A stretch of 64,000 bases of DNA from Bretschneidera sinensis (lineage: Eukaryota > Streptophyta > Magnoliopsida > Brassicales > Akaniaceae). A program made the position numbers and the translations under genes. Shown piece by piece: positions 34,701 through 45,537 of this stretch (position 1 is its first letter; each line of letters begins with the position of its first letter). The notes beneath the pieces are model-generated. The model was not told the DNA's origin. It saw only the letters and a list, made by a program, of their open reading frames with translations, and did not search any database. The stretch covers positions 146,682,536-146,746,535 of the forward strand of contig CM043699.1 of the NCBI GenBank assembly GCA_023935145.1. Direction: 5' to 3'.

Positions 34701-34920
34701 ACCCCTGTGCAGCTAGAGCTACATAGATCAGCGACCACCAGAAATATTCCCACTCCTGTGCAGCGAGAGCCAGCCTAGATCTGCAATCATAAGAGACATT
34801 CCCACCCTTGTGCAGTCAGAGCTGCTTAGATCTGCGATCACCAGAGGTGCTCCCACCCCTGTGCAGCTAGAACTGCATATATCAGCGACCACCAGAGACA
34901 TTCCCACCCTTATGCAGTCA
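34701..34920 (+). repeat. 51-bp coding tandem repeat in the CACTA gene
   Basis: Just over four copies with a period of 51 bp (17 codons), starting ACCCCTGTGCAGCTAGAGCT. Copy 2 is one base longer, which shifts the reading frame. Confidence 0.9.
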
Positions 34921-36664
34921 TACATGGCGTGTACACCAGAGCAACCCGTTGCAACCAATGCAGGTATTAATTGGCTTGTTTCTTTAGATATTTTAGTGCT
35001 TAATTGGAAGAGTTGAGTAGAGGCTTTGGTACCATCATGGAAGCAAAGTAACACACAATAAGCTGAATTGTAATTGATTCAAATGATGCCTTGAATCTTT
35101 TTGTAACTTCTGGCAGTTCCCATCTATCTAAAAAAATTACTTTTCTTCTTTTTGTAGTTGTCTGTTTATAAAATTTCTTACTATGTGTAGTAGCACAGGA
35201 TCATCTACAAGAAAGTTCCAAGGGTAGAGGGAACTATAAATGTAAAACAATTGAGAAGAAAACTAAATTTGGTACACAAGATAAAAACTTCATATACCAA
35301 AAGAACATCTTCGAGCTACAGGAGAAAATTCTCGAGATGTGGTCAACTTCTGTGGGTTTGTTGTTAGGACAACCGCATCATTAGACATTGACTCATGGAA
35401 GGAAGCGTTTGCAATTGTTGGTGATAGAATGTGGAAGCAAGTGCATGTGTGTCATCTTCCTTGTTTACATAATTAACATGTCTGAAATAGTCTATGTTTT
35501 CTCTCTTAGTGGTAATGACATGCCATGTTGCAATTTTACAGGATAGATTTGAGTTCGATGGTAGTGACGATTTGCTTCGTGAACTTCTTGTTGACACTAT
35601 GAAATGACTATCTGGTTTATGGAAAACACACTTGCATTATCATTATAATACATACAGTACAGATGAGGAGCGCTTGAAAAATCCTTCAAAAGATTTAGCA
35701 ATGGATCAATGGAAACATTACATATGTCACTTTGGTTCAAAACAATTCCAGGTATCAAGAGAAATTGATTTGGTGATTGCTGGTACTTATATTTTTTTCT
35801 TCTTATAGTTAATTCAAGTTTCAACTTCGTTCTTTTGTATTTTGATGACATGCATATGGACATTGTTGAGTGCAGGCTATTAGCAAAAGAAATTCAAGTA
35901 ACTGCAAGAAAGCTAAATGCAAGCACACAACTGGAAATGTATCTTTTGTTGAGGTGGAAGAACTCTTGGTAATACATATAAAAAAACTACTACCAATTCA
36001 CTTCACAAACTTAATGTATCAATAAAATGCTTTTTATGAGAAAAAATAACTAATAATGAATGTGGCAGAGAGACCTTAATACCAAAGAGAAGCCTCCTGA
36101 TGAAATTTGGCTTGCTCAACATATACGTCATGATAAAGATGGGAATATGGAGTGGGTTGACCTTCGCCCGAAAGAAATACATATATGTATTTTTAGTCTT
36201 TTGAATTTATTTATGATGAAATTGAAAACCATTTCATGCTAGAGAATACTAAATTTTGAATATGCTTATACCTCATAAAAGGGTCTGATTGTAATGCCTT
36301 GAACTGTTTTAGGTCCTTAATCTAAATATGGATTCAGTGAAGTTTTTTTTTCTTTTCGGTTTTAATTAGTGCATAATCTTATTACCTTAAAGATATGAAG
36401 AGCAATGCATTTTGGCTATTATGTATAAATAATTCTAATGATCAATACATCATTATAGGAAGAACTTCAAGAGTTACTTAACCATAATTCTAAAAGGGAA
36501 TTGAGCCTATGACACAAGAAGACATGTTGCTTCATGTATTGGGGCCTCATTCATGGTATTTTAGAGGTAAAGGGACTGGGATACGAAGATATATTGCCAA
36601 AAGTGTTGTTATTCATGCTATGCGAAAATAAGAAGTAACAACAAAAAATATCTGGGTTATAGAA

Positions 36665-36785
36665 AGATTTGCAAGCAGTCAGGGATCAACGAGAGAAGGA
36701 TTTGCAAGAACTAACGGATCAACGAGAGAAGGATTTGCAAGAACTAAGGGATCAACAAGAGAAAGAGTTGCAAGTAGTTAGAGAT
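36665..36785 (+). repeat. 33-bp coding repeat encoding an 11-residue coiled coil
   Basis: Units encode QREKDLQEL(T/R)D, QREKDLQELRD-like and QQEKELQVVRD in series. An 11-residue period gives a hendecad pattern, compatible with a parallel coiled coil used for oligomerisation. Confidence 0.85.
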
Positions 36786-36899
36786 AAACAACAACATTTT
36801 CAAGATGTTCTTCGGCAGGAGATGCTCCAAATGTTGGCAGCTGAAAGGCGTTCTCAACCGTCTCCATCTGAAACTGAATTTGAGGTAATGTTTTTTACT

Positions 36900-38690
36900 T
36901 ACCAGCATTAGGAATTGAATATGAGGTAATATAAATACTAAAATTTTAGAGTTTTTAATAGAAAGAAAAGAACATGAATTCTGGAATTTGACTATAGCTT
37001 TCTAGTTTAGCAATTTGGCTCTCTTTCTATAAAGATATCGTGTGGAATTGGGTTCTCTGCTTCAAAGATTTCTTACCGGATGTTAATCCTAAATTCTGAT
37101 AAAGCAGACAACTTTACAATTTATCTTATTTTCTATAACATCTAATGGATGAAAAGAAACATTATGACATGGATGAGTATAATATGATTTTACAACTATT
37201 TAGCATATGATATCTGTTTAGGTCCTGTATAAAATAATTATGATCTTTGGATAGCAGATGCTATTAAACATTGTCACGAAAATATTAACATGTTAAAGTA
37301 ATTGGGGATTAAATGTGGATTGTGGAATGGTCTACATATGTTATATTTCTATAATGGGTATACATAATCATAAAGTATTTCCTTGTTAAGAATTGAAAGC
37401 AACCAAGAAGAAGGAAGTTAGTAGGGAACTGAAACAATTCTTTTATAGCAAACTTACTTGTGATGTATCACCACGTGCAGCTCCTGTGATCAAGAAAGGA
37501 AAAAAAAATGAAAGATTATCAGTACTTAGTAAGGTAGTTTATGAATAAGAAACACCCCATAGTATCCCAAAATGCCACTATGAAGAGGCACCACTTTCAA
37601 GCATAACAATTGTTTTCACATACCTCTTTCAAATTATAAAGCTGCTCAAAGAATTTAAACAATGTCAAGTTAAAATAATTCAAGTCATTCAAGACAAATT
37701 AACTAATAGCTGAAACAAGATGCCGAAGATGAAGCATCTCATAACACGCCTATCCAGATTCAAAGAACTGACTTCAAGATTGACCTGCTGCTGGTACACT
37801 AGCGTTATTCGCTGTTGATCCCTATGTCACCTGAAGAATCTAAAGTAATTAATTCTAAAGCTAAGGCACAATGATAGTTACTCGTGAAAAATGAGCCACC
37901 AAGAATAAGAAAGAAAAAAGAAATGAGGGATCTGGTAACAATGAATGTTTGATCCTTGAATAGGTCTTGTTTTTCCATAAATGTGAGAAAATATTTTTTT
38001 GGGGTCCTATCACTCTGCTAATCGCCTGATTTGTTAGGGAACTCATTAAACCATTTATCCTATTTATGTGAACGGTCAAGGAGTTGGAACGTCAAGTGGG
38101 TGATATATTATCTAGTTTTGACTTAATATTGTTACTATTAGAATATCACCGTAATTTAATGATCACAGCAAGCTTCCATTTAGAATCTTTTCATAGTAAG
38201 ATGATCTCATGCAAAATCTTGTTTACTTGCTCTAATAATTGTGGATTTTTTATAAGTTACTTTATAATTATAATTAGCTTTCTTTTTTGATAATCTCGTT
38301 TCTTTTATTTTGATTTTATATGTAGGGTGAATTTGTTTGATCGGATGCAACATTAGAAGGATATATATAGGGATATAATTAGCTATTTGGTTTTTGTCGG
38401 CGATCATTGAATTTTATGTTTTGTAAATTTGGATTGAAATCTAATGTTGAAATTGATCGTCATATGTGTAGTTGATATTTTAAGTACTTAATCATCCCGC
38501 TAATGATTTTCGATTTTGTAATAGATGATGAATGTATTTTTTTCGTAATCTATTTAATATATTTTGATAACTTTTGTTATTTTGTAAATATGGCTTGTTT
38601 TGGATTTGATATGCATATTTTTAAGCAGAAAATTATATATAAAAAAAATATTGGAATTGTTTTGCAAAGATTTTTCACAGCAACCTTGTG
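36900..38690. other. CACTA 3' region without recognisable coding sequence
   Basis: AT-rich, no conserved frame. The gene for a catalytic CACTA transposase (TNP2/TNPD domain) is not visible on either strand here. Confidence 0.5.
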
Positions 38691-39009
38691 TTTGTTGAAT
38701 GATTGTTGCAATAGGATCTTTGCAAGTCGTTGCAATAGGATTTTTGCGATAGAATCTTACGCGATGAATTTATGGATTGTTGCGAAATGGTTCACATATC
38801 ACAATGACTTTATTGTTGTCATAGAATATTATATGTGATTAATAAGATTAGTTTATAGCAACGATAAGGTTTTTACAATGAAAAATGTCGTTATGTTAGG
38901 TCCTTTTTTTCGCAACGAACATTAGTTGTTGTTGGACTTTTTGGTACGTAGAAAACACTTTTTTTGCAATGACTTGACTTTTTGTAAGAACTTTTTCGTT
39001 GGGAAAAAT
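38690..39009. repeat. CACTA right subterminal repeat region
   Basis: Repeated TTGCAA(T/G), TTGCGA and CAATGAC/GTCGTT words on both strands in 320 bp next to the right terminus. Confidence 0.6.
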
Positions 39010-39025
39010 CAAATTTCTTGTAGTG
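39010..39025 (-). repeat. right terminal inverted repeat of the CACTA element
   Basis: CAAATTTCTTGTAGTG, the exact reverse complement of 30823-30838. Confidence 0.95.
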
Positions 39026-39343
39026 ACAAACCTGGAAGGTCCCTTGGGGTAGTTCCTGAGGGGATTCTTTGACACCCAAGAAAGTGAACTAAAAATAATC
39101 ATATAATAAAAATGTTAGAAAATTGAGTGTATTTGTGTTAATGAAAGCCCTTTTTTTAGTCTTGGAGAAAAGTCCAATTATGGAAGCAATTAATGTTGAG
39201 TGTTATAGTAGGATTAGGATTCCATAGACTGTGTCATGTGTATCCATTTGACTGTTTACTCTGTCTTGTTTATGAAATTGCCTTTTCGTCTGTGAAGGGT
39301 GCCACATCATTATATTATGGGTTAGCGAATTTTCCCTTCATCA
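39026..39343 (-). repeat. 5' part of the Tat-like 5' LTR, right of the CACTA insertion
   Basis: Starts TGATGAAGGGAAAATTCG at 39343, matching TGATGTAGGGGAAAATTTC at 48856. Continues at 30822 on the other side of the transposon. Confidence 0.6.
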
Positions 39344-40079
39344 ATATTATACTAAGTTTTTGTAAGCACGAAGTGATTGATTCCCTAAATCTTTGAATGT
39401 GTGATATGTGAATAAGAGATAAAAGATCTACATAGAGTTAAAGGAAAATAACTCTACATAGAGTCAAAGGTTTAGATGAACATTGAAGAGGATGAGACCA
39501 AGTCCAATTCTCTAAATCACCTATGAGGACCTAGGGACTAGAGACCCCAAGAACTAGGTTCAAGGGGAAAATAGAATCATATAGCAGTTTTCTAAACATG
39601 CGCAAATTAAGTTGAGTAATTTTTTTCATTGTCCATCCCTAAGGTGTACTGCATGTATCCCATGAAGTAAAAGGAGGTTGAGTTTTATAAAGCTCTTAAT
39701 GAGATCTATAGCTCTTTATGAGTGGGATGTCAAAGTTATGGGACATCCTTGATAGACTCACCTATATGAGTGTGGAAGCGGGGTCATTTCCTATGAGAAT
39801 CAAGCTAATTCTCTAGAACACTCGCGAAATCTAGGATAAAGCACAAGATCGTAATGTGCTGGGTTGGAGCTCATAGTAGAACACTTAAATTTTATGTGTG
39901 AGATGTAATCTTTTGTATCCCATAAGAATCCTTAATTCAGGACTTAGTTCACCATTGACATTGGAGCAGAGGTGGTTGATTCCTAAGTGAAGGTTTAAGC
40001 TATTGACACCTTCATTATGCATAGTGTTCCATCTTCACTCGAAAGAGATGTGGATTTTTTTATAAAATAAGTGGGGGAT
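39344..40079 (+). other. non-coding interior of a plus-strand non-autonomous LTR element
   Basis: No open frame. Includes a short duplication (TCTACATAGAGT(T/C)AAAGG at about 39428 and 39452). The right end, AAGTGGGGGAT at 40069-40079, is a polypurine tract next to the LTR start TGTTGGATATT, so this is the 3' end of an element whose left part is not seen. Confidence 0.5.
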
Positions 40080-40218
40080 TGTTGGATATTTTAATAAAAA
40101 TAAAATAATAATCACGCCACATGATGATAAATATTATATAAGTGAGTGATTTAGTGGAGAAAGATGTTATAAGTGTTTAATTATGAGGATATTAATGTTG
40201 TGCTTAGTGGAGTAAGAT
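40080..40218 (+). repeat. 3' LTR of a non-autonomous element, first part
   Basis: Starts TGTTGGATATTTTAATAAA after the polypurine tract. It is cut at 40218 by the Reina-type insertion and resumes at 45538 after the AAGAT duplication. Confidence 0.6.
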
Positions 40219-40556
40219 TGATCTGAAACTTATTGGTGATGGAACTGAAAATAAATGAGAGAGAATCGAAGGGGAAAAAAAATAACTTTCATTCCAAAAA
40301 AAAAAAAAATCCGACCTCTTGTTCAGTACAATCGTGTTTAAATAACTAGGAGTGGACCTCATGCAAGAGGTCATTTCCTCCTCTATTTCCGTTATACACC
40401 ACAACGTGATCCTCAACTCAAGGAACTACCTACTAATATGTTAATTGCCAATTCAAAGTTTGTTCATTCAAAATAGCAACTGCAATTATACATGTCAGTG
40501 GGGTGGCTTCCTTATTTTGCTGATTCATATATCATATCAAAGATCCACCTGGATCA
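40219..40556 (-). repeat. 3' LTR of the Reina-type element
   Basis: Direct repeat of 45197-45532; minus-strand ends TGATCCAGG...AGATCA. The polypurine tract (minus strand AAAATGTGGGAGCCA, 40557-40571) adjoins it. Confidence 0.95.
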
Positions 40557-40596
40557 TGGCTCCCACATTTTAGGAAGCCGTAAGCACCTGCAAAGG

Positions 40597-42165
40597 CTAG
40601 AATTGTAAGTGCGAAAAATCACGTGACTCGTCGGCCTTGCTGAACCATTTTGATTTGCTTGGCAATTGTCCTTTACGACCGATTCTGTAAGAATCAATAC
40701 GTCCCCGCCGAGTCATCGTGACTTTCTTCTCAAGAATGCAATCCTCTTTTAATGGATCTTCGGATTCAAACCACAAATCATCAATCGGTGGAAGATGAGT
40801 GCCTTGTCTGGACTCGTCATCAAGTAGGGATGATTAAAAAAATTTCAAATACTCAGCATTGATTACCGAATACATATGCATGTATGGTGGTAAGTCAAGT
40901 TGAAATGCATTGTCACTAATTCGTTTGATGATTTTGAATGGCCCATAACGAATAGGCTTGAGTTTCTTACCTTCTCCTATCAACCGCTCTTTGCTAAGGC
41001 GTAGCCATACCAGGTCTCCTTCCTGGAAGCTACAAGGCTTGCGATGTTTGTCATGTCGAGCCTTATACTTTTGTTGTGACTTCAGCAGTTGTTCCTCCAC
41101 CAGCTGATGAACTTTACTGATTTGTTCTAGAAATTTCTGAGCCCAAACTTGTTCCTCATCGTTCTTTCCAGCCAACTGCTTGTCACTCATAGTGAAAGCC
41201 AAATCAAATGGACTCTGAGGCAAATATCCCAAACAAACCTCAAAAGGAGATTTTGAGGTAGAACCATGTATTGCCCGATTAAATGCAAATTGTAGATAAG
41301 GGAGACTATCATCCCAAATTTTTGGGTGCTTGGAATTATAGCCTCGTAGTAAATGTACGATTGTTCGGTTGACAACCTCTATCTGCCCATCTGTTTGTGG
41401 GTGAAATGCAGTGCTTCGTTTTAGTCGAGTATCCATCATTCCCCATAAGGACCTCCAAAAATGTCCTAGAAACCGAATGTCTCTATCTGAAATAATCGAT
41501 GTAGGGAGTCCAAAATGCTTCCAAACATGCTGAAAAAATAATCTAGCTGCTCTTTCTCCGGTCACAGCCTTCTTGCATGGAATAAGGATTACCATTTTAC
41601 TGAAACGATCTACTACCACAAACAAATAGTCGTACCCTACCTTGGTTTTAGGTAGGCCACCAAGAAAAGCCATCAAAATGCTTTCCCAAGGTCAATTTGG
41701 AACTGACAATGGTAAATACAACCCTAGTTTTTTGTTGGAAGGCTTCGATGTGTTGCATAGTACACAACCTCTTATGTAACGAGAAACGTCAAGGTGCATT
41801 TTTGGCCAAAAGACATAGCATCGAAGATTCAACAAGGTCTTTTCTACGCCAAAATGTCCTGCCACTTTCGAAGTGTGAGCCTCTCGAATCCATTGTAACC
41901 AATCCCCATCTTCTGGAATGCACAAATGTGTTCCCTTGTATAGTAACCCATCTTTCATATGAAATTCACTAGTCTGTCCCTGCAAGAGTCGTTGATAATG
42001 TGTTACAAAATCAGGATCTGTGTCATACCATGTTGCATACTCGGAAGGAACCATAGGCTGGATTTGCATAGTGACCAGCAATGCGGAACTAACTGGTGTA
42101 GGCGGTAGAGACAACATAACTGCCAGCTTATTAGTCACTCCCTTCTTGTATTTGATCACAATATT
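40597..42165 (-). pseudogene. Reina-type integrase and C-terminal domain
   Basis: The N-terminal zinc-binding part (HTSKVAGHFGVEKTL and CVLC) lies in 42159-41692, ending at a stop. The catalytic core is in 41676-40834: VVVDRFSKM, ISDRDIRFL and DGQIEVVNRT supply the D,D,E triad. RKPCSFQEGDLVWLRL, RYGPFKI and DLPPYMHMYSVI complete the C-terminal domain. After a TAA at 40834 the frame continues to 40597 with IDDLWFESEDPL and RRGR..IGRKGQLPS, the Reina tail. Integrase inserts the element cDNA; here two stops separate the parts. Confidence 0.9.
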
Positions 42166-42169
42166 GAAT

Positions 42170-44077
42170 TATTGTAGGTAGGACATCCATTTCATATGCC
42201 GAGCTTGCTGCAACTTAGACTGTGTAGTAAAAAATTGAAGCGGTTTATGATCTGAGTGAACCACAACTTACTTCCCCAGTAAGTAAACTCTCCAATGCTT
42301 CACTGCCTGATGTAAGGCGTAGAGCTCTTTGTCATAAGTTGGATAGTTTAAAACTGGTCCACTAAACATCTCATAATGGTATGCAACTGGCTTCCCATTT
42401 TGAAATAAAACTGCACCTAGAGCATAGTTAGACGCGTCTGCTTCCACCTCAAATGACCGTTGTAGATTCGGCAATGCTAAAACTGGTGCTTCTGAAATCT
42501 TCCGTTTTAATAATTGAAAGGTCTCACCATGTTTCTTTGTCCACTTAAATCTTTGATTGGCTTTTGCAAGTGAGTGTAAAGGTGCTGCAATCTGAGAAAA
42601 ATGTCGAATGAATTTACGCAAATATTGGCATGCACCTATAAAGCTACGAACATCTGTTACTGTACGTGGTGTAGGCCACTGGGAAATGACCCGTACTTTT
42701 TCTGGATCCACTTGCAGTTCCCCTGCACCTAAAATGAAACCCAAATACACAAGATTCTGCTTACCAAACTCACATTTCTTTCCATTCAATCGTAGTTGAT
42801 TTGCTCGTAGTGCCTTTAAAACCTGAGTAATATGACAAAGGTGGTCCTCCCAAGTCACACTGAATATGAGGATATCATCCAAGTACACTGACAAAATTCT
42901 CAATGAAAGGTCGGAGAACCTCATTCATCAGTCACATAAAGGTTGCTGGAGCGTTACACAATCCAAATGGTATAACCATCCACTCGAAAAGTCCTTGTTT
43001 GGCTTTGAATGCAGTCTTCCAAGTGTCGTCATCACGGATACGAACCTGGTGGTAGCCAAATTTGAGATCCAACTTAGTAAAATAGTGAGCACCATGTAGC
43101 TGGTCCAGTAGGTCTTTAATTCTAGGTAAGGGATACCGATTCTTGATAGTCACTTTGTTGAGTGCTCTGTAATAATTGCACATACGCCATCCTCCATCTT
43201 TTTTTGGCACCAATAAAATTGGTGAACCACATGGTGAACAGCTAGGACGTATGGCACCTTGTTCAAGTAATTCTTGAATTTGCCTTTTGATCTCTTCAGA
43301 CTCAATTAGAGAGGTGCGATACAAATCCAAATTTGGTAGAGATGCATCTCCAACCAATTGGATTTCATGTTCTATAGCTCTCCGTGGTGGTAATTCATGT
43401 ACCTCTTGAAACAGATCCTTGTACTCTTGCTGCAATTTCTTAATGTCACAACATTTAGAAGGTGTTAAAGATAATGCAGAAAGTGTTACCACTTCGGTAC
43501 TAACTTCCAGAGGTCGAATCATTAACAAAACAAATCCCCTACTTGCATTGACCATTCGCTTGGCTTGGGTGGCTGTCGTCAACCTATTTGTAGCCTTGGG
43601 CTTGCAAGCGTTGATGTGGAACTCCTTCCCTTCCTTTACTAAACGATATTTCCGAAGTTGCCTATAATGAACAGCATCTCGGTCCCATAAGTAGGGATTG
43701 CCCATAATGACTTGGCACACATCTAAAGGAACCAACTCGCATGTCACTTCATCGATGTATCGATCAGTGATGGCAAATTTGAAGGTGCTCTGTTTTGTGA
43801 TTTGCATGTCAACATCCTTCTGAATCCATCCCAACGGATACGGTTTAGGATGAGGTGTTGTGTCTAAAGCCATCTGATGCACTAATGTTTCTGAAATTAA
43901 ATTCTTTTGACTTCCTGGATCAATGATAGCTTTTACAACACTCTGTTTCACATGAATATTCACGTGAAAAAGTTCTTCTCGATAATCAACATCTGTCGAA
44001 TCTTTTGGGTTGGCCATGAGTGTAAGCTTGGTATCGGCCTGGTTCACTTTTGGAATTTCTTCTACTTGTTGGGTCAT
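42170..44077 (-). pseudogene. Reina-type protease, reverse transcriptase and RNase H
   Basis: The frame from 44077 to 42932 (381 residues) holds the protease motif [12 protein letters not shown], then RT blocks: [45 protein letters not shown] and [13 protein letters not shown], ending in a stop. After a frame change the catalytic VYLDDILIFS, QLRLNGKKCEFG, YLGFILG, and the RNase H-like EVEADASNYALGAVL and NYPTYDKELYAL follow to 42268. Stops at 42268 and about 42160 interrupt the rest. All catalytic Asp residues are visible. The protein would copy element RNA into DNA. Confidence 0.9.
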
Positions 44078-45145
44078 TAAAGTAGCTGTCCTGTTCTTCC
44101 TCCCTTTATTGTTTTTCTTCGTCTGCGGCTGCAGCTCAGGATGAAGTCGCTAGCATTTTTCTTTAACATGGCCATTGATTTGACAATGATCACAGTAGTT
44201 TGTCCGGGCTGATCCATTCTTACTCTGCTCCCCTGTTTTCTTCCAGTCATTTTTGTTACTGGAACCTTGCTTGTCATCCCTCTTGTCAGTTCTTTTGTTC
44301 TTTGACTCAATCGCAATGGCCTTCACAGTAGTATCTTCGATTGTTTCTACGGTGAACAATTTCAGTTCTTTCTGTATGTATTCAGCAAGGCCTCGAATGT
44401 ACTTCATGAACATATCGCAGTCATCGACATCGACATCCAAAACCAAAGCTTGGTTATGGAATTCAGTAGTATATTCTTGAACCGTCTGCCCCATTTTTTG
44501 TTTTAGATGCTGCCATTTGTACCACCGTTCTTCGACATAGCCAATAGGATAAAATTGCTTCCTGAGAAGTATTTTGAATTTCTTCCAAGTCAAGTCCGAT
44601 ACTTTGTGGCGTTTTCGATAGGATTTCCACCATGTAAGGGCATGACTCGAAAGTTTCAAACTTGCAAATTTTATTTTTTGAGATTTAGAGTATTTATTTA
44701 CAGTGTAATAAATCTCTAATCTATCAATTCAACTATTCAATTTTTCAGCATTGATTATGCCGTCATAGACAGGGATATCAACCTTAAAATCAACTTTCAA
44801 AATTTTCATGGAATTCACCTTGATTTCTTCGTCATCTGTCTCGGTGTCGGAGTCAAGGTTGTCATCATCTTCATCCTCCTCGTCAACCTTCTTCTTTGGT
44901 TTGAACACCTCTGAAGTGGATGCACGCGGGGCTTTTGGGATACTAAACTCATTAATGAGTTTAGTAACAGCCGTTGTCAGGGCCTGTACTTGCAGCTCCA
45001 GGGTGGTGATTCGATCACCTCCAAATGACTCGTCTTGTTTTTTGTTAGACATGACACCTTCTTTCACGATCGTCCTTCGATGAACAATCAAAGGCTCGAG
45101 TAGTTCTTCACCAGAAGTTCTGACTTGGTCGCGAGTTGAGACCAT
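44077..45145 (-). pseudogene. Reina-type gag
   Basis: From 45145: RDQVRTSGEELLEPL, a coiled segment (LELQVQALTTAVTKLINEF), an acidic stretch (DEEDEDDDNLDSDTETDDEE), then IPVYDG, a stop where LDxW(L) would continue (near 44730), and the Retrotrans_gag core in 44659-44150 (LSSHALTWWKSYRKR, WKKFKILLRKQFYP, LKQKMGQTVQEYTTEF). The zinc knuckle CDHCQINGHVKEKC is intact, followed by a stop instead of Trp. Gag forms the particle that packages element RNA. Confidence 0.9.
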
Positions 45146-45178
45146 AAACCACTTTCACCCTAAGATAAATATGAAAAA

Positions 45179-45194
45179 CCTGCCTCTGATACCA
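45179..45194 (-). other. primer-binding site of the Reina-type element
   Basis: Minus strand TGGTATCAGAGGCAGG, two bases after the LTR end AGATCA. Confidence 0.95.
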
Positions 45195-45196
45195 CT

Positions 45197-45532
45197 TGAT
45201 CTGAAACTTATTGGTGATGGAACTGAAAATAAATGACAGAGAATCGAAGGGGAAAAAATAAAAAATTTTCATTCCAAAAAACAAAATCCTCCTCTTGTTC
45301 AGTACAATCGTGTTTAAATAACTAGGAGTGGACCTCATGCAAGAGGCTATTTCCTCCTCTATTTCCGTTATACACCACAACATGATCCTCAACTCAAGGA
45401 ACTACCTACTAACATGTTAATTGCCCATTCAAAGTTTGTTCCTTCAAAATAGCAACTGCAATTATACATGTCAGTGGAGTGGCTTCCTTATTTTGCTGAT
45501 TCATGTATCATATCAAAGATCCACCTGGATCA
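45197..45532 (-). repeat. 5' LTR of the Reina-type element
   Basis: 336 bp, TGATCCAGG...AGATCA on the minus strand; direct repeat of 40219-40556. Confidence 0.95.
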
Positions 45533-45537
45533 AAGAT

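Larger units (their letters stand above)
34489..36884 (+). pseudogene. plant transposase-24 (TNP1/TnpA-like) gene of the CACTA element
   Basis: Probable exons with GT-AG borders: 34489-34963, about 35191-35440, 35542-35751, 35876-35968, 36069-36186, 36459-about 36640 and about 36663-36884. Features in order: a Gly/Arg-rich start (GGKGRGRGRNS), 17-residue repeats (TPVQLELHRSATTRNIP), a domain with DSWKEAF, FEFDGSDDLLRELLVDTM, LWKTHLHYHYN, DQWKHYICHFGSKQFQ, AISKRNSSNCKKAKCKHTTGN, PPDEIWLAQHIRHDKDGN (the Plant transposase Ptta/En/Spm pattern, pfam03004), and a C-terminal coiled coil of 11-residue repeats. Proteins of this family bind CACTA ends and assist the catalytic transposase. It is broken by one extra base in the repeats (near 34771), a frame change near 35370, a TGA near 35605 and a stop near 36508. 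Confidence 0.75.
30823..39025 (+). mobile_element. CACTA (En/Spm-type) DNA transposon
   Basis: Perfect 16-bp terminal inverted repeats CACTACAAGAAATTTG / CAAATTTCTTGTAGTG bound 8203 bp. The ends are rich in TTGCAAT/ATTGCGA-type subterminal words (30840-30930 and 38690-39010), as expected for transposase binding in this superfamily. It interrupts the 5' LTR of the Tat-like element. The 3-bp flanks (GCG left, ACA right) do not match; they differ by two G/A transitions, so a decayed duplication is possible. It encodes a transposase-24-type gene but no DDE transposase (TNPD/TNP2), so it is non-autonomous as seen here. Confidence 0.9.
24475..39343 (-). mobile_element. large non-coding Tat/Retand-like LTR element built of minisatellite arrays
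   Basis: Minus-strand reading: 5' LTR (39343-39026, then 30822-30774, split by a CACTA insertion), primer-binding block (about 30770-30752), non-coding interior with five tandem-repeat arrays (30750-24984), polypurine tract (24983-24967) and 3' LTR (24966-24475). The two LTRs and the separate copy at 48313-48856 share their start (T(G/A)ATG..A..GG), the 'AGGGTGCCA' segment, the 'GGCATCGGAGA' segment and the '(C)ATCAACA' end. ATATT flanks both sides (24471-24475, overlapping the last LTR base, and 39344-39348) and may be the target duplication. No gag or pol was found in the interior, so it would depend on a partner. Without the CACTA it is about 6.7 kb. Confidence 0.6.
40219..45532 (-). mobile_element. 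Reina-type Ty3/Gypsy chromovirus, structurally complete
   Basis: Two direct LTRs (40219-40556 and 45197-45532), a 5-bp target-site duplication AAGAT (40214-40218 and 45533-45537), a tRNA-iMet primer-binding site, a polypurine tract and gag, protease, RT, RNase H and integrase in Gypsy order on the minus strand. LTRs of about 337 bp, the [10 protein letters not shown] protease motif and the RRGR..YLIGRKGQLP-like tail suggest the Reina lineage. The LTR copies differ by roughly a dozen base substitutions plus small indels in an A-rich patch. Several premature stops (near 44730, 44150, 42932, 42268, 42160, 41690, 40834) and a frame change near 42915 make it inactive. Confidence 0.95.
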
